In this document: one piece after another, positions 6,965 through 11,674 of the stretch
How the letters are laid out: each line of letters starts with the position of its first letter
Position numbering within the stretch: the first letter of the stretch is position 1
DNA from: Clostridiales bacterium UBA8960
Lineage (GTDB): Bacteria > Bacillota > Clostridia > Peptostreptococcales > Acidaminobacteraceae
Direction: 5' to 3'
Assembly (NCBI GenBank): GCA_003482695.1
Contig: DMYC01000200.1
Coordinates: forward strand, 1 to 11,674
Length of the DNA: 11,674 bases
Notes under the pieces: generated by a model
The model's database searches: none
What the model was told of the DNA's origin: nothing
What the model saw: only the letters and a program-made list of their open reading frames with translations
Made by a program: the position numbers and the translations under genes

Positions 6965-7942
6965 ATGAAAGCCAAAATATTGAATCTATTACGTGAACAT
7001 TCAGATCAGTACTTATCGGGTGAGCAGTTAAGTGAAAATTTAGGTGTCTCAAGAGCAGCTATTTGGAAACATATTAAAACACTGAAGGCGGAGGGTTATA
7101 AGATTGATTCGATCAGCAATAAGGGCTATCGTTTGCTTTCGGATACCCACTCCATTCAAGCCTTGTCGCTTACGAATATGGTCGAACTATACGATTTTTT
7201 GGATTTTGGTTTTCATTATGAATCCATAGATTCGACGAATACCGAAGCTAAACGATTTGCGATAAACGATGATTCAAGGCAAGGTTTATTTGTTGCGGAT
7301 GAGCAGAAACAGGGTAAAGGTAGATTGGGTCGTTCGTGGGTATCTGAAAAGAAGGCGGGTTTGTGGTTTAGTATGTTATTAAGGCCAAGCATTAGTCCAG
7401 AAAAAGCTTCAGGTATTACACTCGTCGCTGCTGCAGCGATGAGCATGGCCATAGAAGCGCAATCCTCTTTTAATGTGGGCATCAAATGGCCAAATGACTT
7501 GCTTTTAGGTGACAAAAAAGTGTGCGGCATATTGACTGAAATGAGTGCAGAGCTCAACCATCTCCACTATTTGATATTGGGAATCGGCGTTAATCTTGAT
7601 CAAAACACTTTTGAAGATGATCTTTCAAATAAAGCAACCTCGATCAAAATGGCAAAAGGTCAAGTCTCAGCAAAAGCGCTACTAGAAGCGTTTCTCAAAC
7701 ATTTTTCGGTTTTGTACAAGTCGTTTGTTTTGGGGAGAATGGAAGACGTCATCCAGTACCATAAAACAAAGTCGGTGACGTTGAACAGGCAAGTGACATT
7801 GACTTCACCTAGTGGCATGAGACAAGTCTATGCTATTGATTTGGATGATATGGGTTCGCTTGTCATTGTCAATGAAAATAAAGAGCTTGAAACAATCATC
7901 TCGGGGGAAGTTTCCGTCCGAGGTGTTAATGGATATATTTAA
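6965..7942 (+). CDS. birA: Bifunctional biotin-protein ligase / biotin repressor
   Basis: A 325-residue group II biotin ligase. It activates biotin as biotinyl-5'-AMP and attaches it to the carrier lysine; the holo-repressor form can bind DNA. The N-terminal winged helix-turn-helix spans about residues 1-58 ([20 protein letters not shown], then the [15 protein letters not shown] wing). The catalytic domain has the biotin/ATP loop GKGRLGR at 117-123, KWPNDLL at 174-180, KVCGILTEM at 185-193 and GIGVN at 206-210. The C-terminal SH3-like domain is present, so the length is normal. The GGTGAG site lies about 4 nt before the ATG. It is the first gene of a housekeeping operon and lies just downstream of the biotin carrier and its operon terminator. 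Whether it acts as a repressor here is inferred from the intact HTH. Confidence 0.95.
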   Translation: MKAKILNLLREHSDQYLSGEQLSENLGVSRAAIWKHIKTLKAEGYKIDSISNKGYRLLSDTHSIQALSLTNMVELYDFLDFGFHYESIDSTNTEAKRFAINDDSRQGLFVADEQKQGKGRLGRSWVSEKKAGLWFSMLLRPSISPEKASGITLVAAAAMSMAIEAQSSFNVGIKWPNDLLLGDKKVCGILTEMSAELNHLHYLILGIGVNLDQNTFEDDLSNKATSIKMAKGQVSAKALLEAFLKHFSVLYKSFVLGRMEDVIQYHKTKSVTLNRQVTLTSPSGMRQVYAIDLDDMGSLVIVNENKELETIISGEVSVRGVNGYI

Positions 7943-7955
7943 TACCTAATTTATT

Positions 7956-7961
7956 GGGAGG
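7956..7961 (+). promoter_or_regulatory. Ribosome binding site of coaX
   Basis: GGGAGG overlaps an in-frame TTG at 7954 and precedes the ATG at 7966 by 4 nt, so the ATG is the start. Confidence 0.75.
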
Positions 7962-7965
7962 TAGA

Positions 7966-8769
7966 ATGTTATTAACTTTTGATGTTGGAAACTCCAACAT
8001 AGTCATGGGCGTTTTTAAGGAAAATCAGTTGATTACCAATTGGAGAATGGCTACAGATTATTCAAAGTCGGCTGATGAAATCGGAATTTTTATACACCAA
8101 TTGTTTTCACACGAGAAACTCGACGTTGAAGATGTAAAGGACATCATTATTTCTTCTGTTGTGCCACACGTCATGTATTCACTTCAACATATGACCCAAA
8201 AGTATTTCAATAGGGAAGCCATCATAATTGGTCCTGGCATTAAAACAGGCATGAACATTAAATACGATAATCCTAGACAAGTTGGTGCGGATAGAATTGT
8301 TAACGCCGTAGCTGGATTTAAAAAGTACGGTGGTCCAATTATCATCGTCGATTTCGGTACGGCAACAACTTTTTGTGCAATTAGTGAGAAATGTGAATAC
8401 CTAGGCGGTGCGATTTTGCCAGGTATTAAAATTTCAGCGGATGCGCTTTATGAACGTGCGGCAAAACTGACTCGTGTCGAACTCGTTAAGCCTGAGCACA
8501 TCATCTGTAAAAATACCTCTCAAAGCATACAGGCAGGTATTATTTATGGGTATGTGGGCAGCGTGGATTTTATTGTCAAAAAAATGAAAGAAGAGCTTGG
8601 TACAGATGATGTTAAAGTGATTGCAACAGGTGGGCTTTCAACATTGATTGCCTCTGAATCTCAGCAGATTGAAGTCGTTGACCGATTCTTGACACTCGAT
8701 GGCCTCAACATTATTTATCATATGAACAAACCGAAAAAAGCAAGTGCAGCGGTTGAGCAAGAGGCATAA
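7966..8769 (+). CDS. coaX: Type III pantothenate kinase
   Basis: A 267-residue ASKHA-fold kinase that phosphorylates pantothenate in the first step of coenzyme A synthesis. This form is not feedback-inhibited by CoA and needs a monovalent cation. The sequence shows the phosphate-1 motif DVGNSN at 6-11, GADR at 107-110, the phosphate-2 motif DFGTATTF at 129-136 and GGAILPG at 147-153, all in family order. Length is typical (about 255-270). It starts 23 nt after birA. The supply of CoA suits the CoA-ester pathway upstream, but the gene is a general housekeeping one and this neighbourhood is common in Clostridia. The C-terminal tail ([13 protein letters not shown]) is low-complexity and probably disordered. 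Confidence 0.95.
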   Translation: MLLTFDVGNSNIVMGVFKENQLITNWRMATDYSKSADEIGIFIHQLFSHEKLDVEDVKDIIISSVVPHVMYSLQHMTQKYFNREAIIIGPGIKTGMNIKYDNPRQVGADRIVNAVAGFKKYGGPIIIVDFGTATTFCAISEKCEYLGGAILPGIKISADALYERAAKLTRVELVKPEHIICKNTSQSIQAGIIYGYVGSVDFIVKKMKEELGTDDVKVIATGGLSTLIASESQQIEVVDRFLTLDGLNIIYHMNKPKKASAAVEQEA

Positions 8770-9768
8770 ATGAAAATTGGAAATATAGAACTTAAAAGCG
8801 ATGTAATTGTTGCGCCAATGGCTGGCATCACAGATCTACCTTACCGTTTGATACTTAGAAAGTTTCACACGGGTTTGGTCGTTAGTGAGATGGTCAGTGT
8901 AAGTGCACTCTATTATAAAGACAAGAAAACAGCGCAGCTTATGCGTATAGAAGATGCTGAAAAACCAATGGCGCTACAGATTTTCACAGCTGATTTAGAT
9001 AAGCTTGAAGCGACTCTGGATATCTTAAATGCCCATAACAATGAAATATTGGATTTCAACATGGGTTGTCCTGCACCCAAAATTGTCAATAACGGTGAAG
9101 GTTCGGCTCTGATGAAAACACCCGAACTTGCTGAAAAACTGTTGACTTTAGCGGTGAAAAAATCGACGAAGCCAGTGACTGTTAAGTTTAGGAAAGGTTG
9201 GGATGATCGGTCGATTAATGCGGTTGAGTTCGCCAAAATGGCAGAGTCTACGGGTGTCAGTGCAATTGCGATTCACGGCCGGACTAGGGAGCAACAGTAT
9301 TCCGGCAAAGCGGATTGGGATATTATTAGAGCGGTAAAAAAAGCGGTCAATATACCGGTGATTGGAAATGGTGATATTTTTACTGTGGATGATGCAATCC
9401 GTATGAAGGAAACAACGGGCTGTGATGCCGTGATGATTGGAAGAGGCATTCAGGGAAACCCTTGGTTGCTAAAGGAAATTGAGACGTTTTTTAGAAGTGG
9501 CGTCAGGTTATCTGATCCAGATTACAAAGAAAAATTAGCTGTTTCTCTGGAACACTTTGAAAACCTCGTAAAGTACAAGGGGCTTCATATTGGCATACTT
9601 GAGATGCGAAAGCACGCTGCGTGGTACTTTAAAGGCGTGACCGGTGCGTCTATCTATAAAAATGAAATCAATAAGGCAACAACCTCAGATCAAGTGATAA
9701 GCATTCTGCACAAAGCGTTCGATTCGTTTGACTTTAATGCCGCGGACGACTATAATAAACGAAAATAA
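8770..9768 (+). CDS. dusB: tRNA-dihydrouridine synthase (DusB-like)
   Basis: A 332-residue FMN-dependent enzyme that reduces uridines in the D-loop of tRNA. A TIM barrel begins with [15 protein letters not shown] at 12-26. The catalytic cysteine is C100 in NMGCPAPKI, followed by [26 protein letters not shown] and the phosphate-binding strands around PVIGNGDIF and [12 protein letters not shown] complete the FMN site. A helical C-terminal tRNA-binding domain follows, so the length is normal. The ATG directly abuts the coaX stop (TAAATG), and the GAGG ribosome site lies within the last coaX codons, so translation is probably coupled. The DusB subtype is assigned from the overall pattern and the position next to lysS, as in Bacillus; the exact modified uridine position cannot be told from sequence. 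Confidence 0.93.
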   Translation: MKIGNIELKSDVIVAPMAGITDLPYRLILRKFHTGLVVSEMVSVSALYYKDKKTAQLMRIEDAEKPMALQIFTADLDKLEATLDILNAHNNEILDFNMGCPAPKIVNNGEGSALMKTPELAEKLLTLAVKKSTKPVTVKFRKGWDDRSINAVEFAKMAESTGVSAIAIHGRTREQQYSGKADWDIIRAVKKAVNIPVIGNGDIFTVDDAIRMKETTGCDAVMIGRGIQGNPWLLKEIETFFRSGVRLSDPDYKEKLAVSLEHFENLVKYKGLHIGILEMRKHAAWYFKGVTGASIYKNEINKATTSDQVISILHKAFDSFDFNAADDYNKRK

Positions 9769-9794
9769 TCTTAAATGTCAATTGGAGGCGAAGT

Positions 9795-11261
9795 ATGGAA
9801 AATTTGAACGAACTTTTACAGATTCGTAGAGAAAAATTAGCTCATCTAAGAGAAATAGGCCAAGATCCATTTAGAATAGAAAAATATGTTAGAACCAATT
9901 TCACTAAAGATATTTTGGAGAACTTTTCTGAGTTCGAAGGCAAACCTGTAAGAATCGCAGGTCGAATCATGGCTAAACGTGATATGGGTAAGGCTTCATT
10001 TATTGACATTTTGGATAGTGAAGGCAGAATTCAAGTTTATGTAAGAAAAGATGTTATCGGTGAAGAGACATATGAAATTTTTAAAACGTATGACATTGGT
10101 GATATTCTCGGCGTTTCAGGTGCTGTTTTTAAAACGCAAAAAGATGAGATTTCGATTAAGTCTGACGAAGTGATTCTTTTGTCAAAATCACTTCAAATAT
10201 TGCCTGAGAAGTGGCACGGCCTTAAAGATCAGGAAATCAGATATCGTCAAAGATATGTTGATTTAATCGTCAACCCAGAAGTTAAGGACAAATTTTTGAT
10301 GCGTTCCAAAATCATCAAGACGATGAAATCATATTTTGATGATGAAGGGTTCTTGGAAGTGGATACGCCTATCCTAAGCACGATTGCGGGCGGCGCTTCT
10401 GCAAAACCTTTTGTGACACACCACAATACACTTGATATTGATATGTATATGCGCATTGCAAATGAGCTTTACTTGAAACGCTTGATCGTTGGTGGATTTG
10501 ATAGAGTTTATGAAATGGGTAAAATGTTCAGAAACGAAGGAATGTCCATGAAACATAATCCTGAGTATACTGCGGTGGAGCTTTATGCGGCTTATGAAGA
10601 TTATGAGTATATGATGGAATTGACTGAAGGTGTCGTGGCAAAGTGCTGTGAAAAAGTACATGGCAAGACGGTCATCGATTTCCAAGGAACAGAACTTGAT
10701 TTTACGCCACCTTGGAGACGTGTTTCTATGCATGACTTGGTAGAACAAAAAACAGGGGTCAATTTTTACGCGGTAGCAAGCGATGAAGAAGCCAGAATAA
10801 TTGCGAAAAAGCAACTGCATCTTGAAGTTGAAAACCACATGACTCGAGGTCATCTGGTCAATTTAGCTTTTGAAGAGTTTTGTGAGAAAGATCTGGTTCA
10901 GCCGACGTTTGTATTGCATCACCCGGTTGAAGTATCACCTCTTGCGAAGAGAAATCCGGATAATCCTGCAATTACAAATCGATTTGAAGCGTTCGTCAAT
11001 ACATGGGAAATTGCGAATGCCTTTTCTGAGCTGAATGATCCTATCGATCAGAAACAAAGGTTCGAAGATCAACTGCTTCAAAGGGAAGCTGGTGATGAAG
11101 AAGCGCATATGATGGATGACGATTTTGTCAATGCACTGGAAGTGGGACTTCCTCCTACTGGTGGGCTGGGAATCGGTGTAGACAGGCTAATCATGTTGCT
11201 TACGAATTCAACATCAATAAGGGATGTCATCTTATTCCCGACGATGAAACCGATTAAATAA
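9795..11261 (+). CDS. lysS: Lysyl-tRNA synthetase, class II
   Basis: A 488-residue cytoplasmic enzyme that charges tRNA-Lys. The N-terminal OB-fold anticodon-binding domain covers about residues 50-135 ([21 protein letters not shown]). Class II motif 1 lies near [13 protein letters not shown] (180-192), motif 2 is [20 protein letters not shown] (245-264), and motif 3 is [11 protein letters not shown] near 459-469, ending with the usual [11 protein letters not shown]. Length is normal (about 490-500). The ATG follows GGAGG with 6 nt spacing and lies 26 nt after the dus gene. There is no T-box leader in that gap, so expression depends on the operon promoter. It is followed by a terminator and then an rRNA leader, the same dus-lysS-rRNA order known from Bacillus subtilis. 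Confidence 0.97.
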   Translation: MENLNELLQIRREKLAHLREIGQDPFRIEKYVRTNFTKDILENFSEFEGKPVRIAGRIMAKRDMGKASFIDILDSEGRIQVYVRKDVIGEETYEIFKTYDIGDILGVSGAVFKTQKDEISIKSDEVILLSKSLQILPEKWHGLKDQEIRYRQRYVDLIVNPEVKDKFLMRSKIIKTMKSYFDDEGFLEVDTPILSTIAGGASAKPFVTHHNTLDIDMYMRIANELYLKRLIVGGFDRVYEMGKMFRNEGMSMKHNPEYTAVELYAAYEDYEYMMELTEGVVAKCCEKVHGKTVIDFQGTELDFTPPWRRVSMHDLVEQKTGVNFYAVASDEEARIIAKKQLHLEVENHMTRGHLVNLAFEEFCEKDLVQPTFVLHHPVEVSPLAKRNPDNPAITNRFEAFVNTWEIANAFSELNDPIDQKQRFEDQLLQREAGDEEAHMMDDDFVNALEVGLPPTGGLGIGVDRLIMLLTNSTSIRDVILFPTMKPIK

Positions 11262-11267
11262 ACCATT

Positions 11268-11295
11268 AAAGCTGGTCCATGTGGCCGGCTTTTTT
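11268..11295 (+). terminator. Intrinsic terminator after lysS
   Basis: AAAGCTGG (11268-11275) pairs with CCGGCTTT (11285-11292), with one wobble pair. The 9-nt loop is TCCATGTGG, and a run of six Ts covers 11290-11295. It starts 7 nt after the lysS stop and separates this operon from the rRNA promoters. Confidence 0.85.
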
Positions 11296-11350
11296 ATTAT
11301 AAAAGGTGTTTATTGTTTTGACCTGTGGGTATAATATTATTTGCGACGAC

Positions 11351-11359
11351 TTATCCACA
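11351..11359 (+). promoter_or_regulatory. Perfect DnaA box
   Basis: TTATCCACA is an exact match to the consensus DnaA binding site. It lies between the lysS terminator and the rRNA promoters, about 45 nt before the first good -35. I found no second good box nearby, so this is a single site, not an origin cluster. Confidence 0.5.
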
Positions 11360-11405
11360 AACGAATATATTTCATCTTCTTAACAATAAAGGTTGAAAAA
11401 TAGGG

Positions 11406-11434
11406 TTGACGGAGATAAGTGTATGGTGTAAGAT
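11406..11434 (+). promoter_or_regulatory. Upstream rRNA promoter
   Basis: -35 TTGACG (11406-11411), 17-nt spacer, -10 TAAGAT (11429-11434). An A-rich stretch lies directly upstream. The start would be near 11441. Confidence 0.6.
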
Positions 11435-11480
11435 AATCAAGTCGCCTAACGAGAGCGGAAAACAATATGAAAAATAAGTA

Positions 11481-11509
11481 TTGACAAAGCTTTCGGGAGT
11501 TGATAGAAT
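11481..11509 (+). promoter_or_regulatory. Downstream, strongest rRNA promoter
   Basis: A consensus -35 TTGACA (11481-11486), a 17-nt spacer and a -10 TAGAAT (11504-11509) with TGA before it form an extended -10. The A-tract rich segment 11460-11480 just upstream resembles an UP element. The start would be near 11516. AGCTTT (11488-11493) and AAAGCT (11513-11518) form an inverted repeat flanking the -10. Confidence 0.8.
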
Positions 11510-11532
11510 ATAAAAGCTGTCACTAGTCGTAA

Positions 11533-11660
11533 CCGAGAAATCGGCAGCGAAAAGTAAAGCAAAAACAGGACCTTGAAAATTGAATAGCGCAAATGAAAAA
11601 AACCAAAAACCGCAATTCTATGAAAATAGAAAAGTGATAACGGAAATGTGAAAACATTTC
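11533..11660 (+). other. Three hairpins with GAAA loops in the rRNA leader
   Basis: CCGA-GAAA-TCGG (11533-11544), TTCTAT-GAAA-ATAGAA (11616-11631) and GAAATGT-GAAA-ACATTTC (11643-11660) are exact stems of 4, 6 and 7 bp, each closed by the GNRA-type tetraloop GAAA. The first may be enclosed by GCTG (11516-11519) pairing with CAGC (11545-11548). They would be part of the pre-16S leader transcript. The sequence pattern is seen directly; any function is inferred. Confidence 0.6.
11570..11586 (+). promoter_or_regulatory. boxA-like rRNA antitermination segment
   Basis: ACCTTGAAAATTGAATA matches the CCTTGAAAACTGAATA-type segment common in leaders and spacers of Firmicute rRNA operons, where NusB/S10-dependent antitermination is thought to act. 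It lies about 55 nt after the predicted start of the strongest promoter. Confidence 0.6.
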
Positions 11661-11674
11661 AAAAATAGATGTAG

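Larger units (their letters stand above)
11296..11674 (+). other. Promoter and leader region of a ribosomal RNA operon (no protein gene)
   Basis: This 379-nt stretch has no credible coding frame. It is A-rich and contains at least two good sigma-A promoters in tandem, a boxA-like segment (CCTTGAAAATTGAATAG) of the kind found before 16S genes in Firmicutes, and a series of small hairpins. The 16S gene itself is not inside the window: its usual start (GAGTTTGATC) is absent. The call rests on these signals and on the dus-lysS-rRNA order known from Bacillus. An upstream TATAAT at 11330-11335 may mark a further promoter, but I see no good -35 for it. Confidence 0.75.

Noticed and set aside
11324..11335. 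Possible second DnaA box or promoter at TGTGGGTATAAT
   Set aside because: It differs from the DnaA consensus by too much, and TATAAT here lacks a -35 at proper spacing; the nearby TTGACC is only 6 nt away.

Overview
The window is a stretch of low-to-moderate GC DNA (about 40% by eye) with all genes on the + strand. It most likely comes from an anaerobic Firmicute of the class Clostridia. Three things point there: strong GGAGG-type ribosome binding sites, a Na+-pumping biotin decarboxylase set of the Veillonella/Propionigenium kind, and a birA-coaX-dus-lysS-rRNA neighbourhood like that of low-GC Gram-positives. I cannot name a genus from the sequence alone.

Region 1 (1-2689) holds a methylmalonyl-CoA mutase unit: the large catalytic subunit, cut by the left edge of the window, then the separate small cobalamin-binding subunit, then the MeaB/ArgK GTPase that guards and loads the mutase. 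Region 2 (about 2766-6887) begins with its own well-formed promoter. It encodes methylmalonyl-CoA epimerase and a complete four-subunit methylmalonyl-CoA decarboxylase in the order A (carboxyltransferase), D (small membrane subunit), C (biotin carrier), B (Na+ channel/pump), closed by a strong intrinsic terminator. Together the two units take succinyl-CoA to (R)-methylmalonyl-CoA, to (S)-methylmalonyl-CoA, to propionyl-CoA plus CO2, with Na+ export. This is the energy-conserving propionate branch of anaerobes, or its reversal.

Region 3 (about 6905-11295) is a housekeeping operon with its own promoter and terminator: biotin-protein ligase/repressor (BirA), type III pantothenate kinase (CoaX), tRNA-dihydrouridine synthase and lysyl-tRNA synthetase. 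BirA is the enzyme that would biotinylate the carrier encoded just upstream. Region 4 (11296-11674) has no protein gene. It reads as the promoter and leader region of a ribosomal RNA operon, whose 16S gene would start beyond the right edge. It holds at least two good sigma-A promoters, a perfect DnaA box, a boxA-like antitermination segment and three small hairpins that all carry GAAA loops.

The gene content is well known, and I did not find a new multi-gene system. The most unusual items are non-coding signals: a perfect 19-bp inverted repeat with a 3-nt loop inside the start of meaB, an operator-like dyad filling the spacer of the epimerase promoter, a palindrome over the -10 of the birA promoter, and the DnaA box and hairpin series before the rRNA operon.
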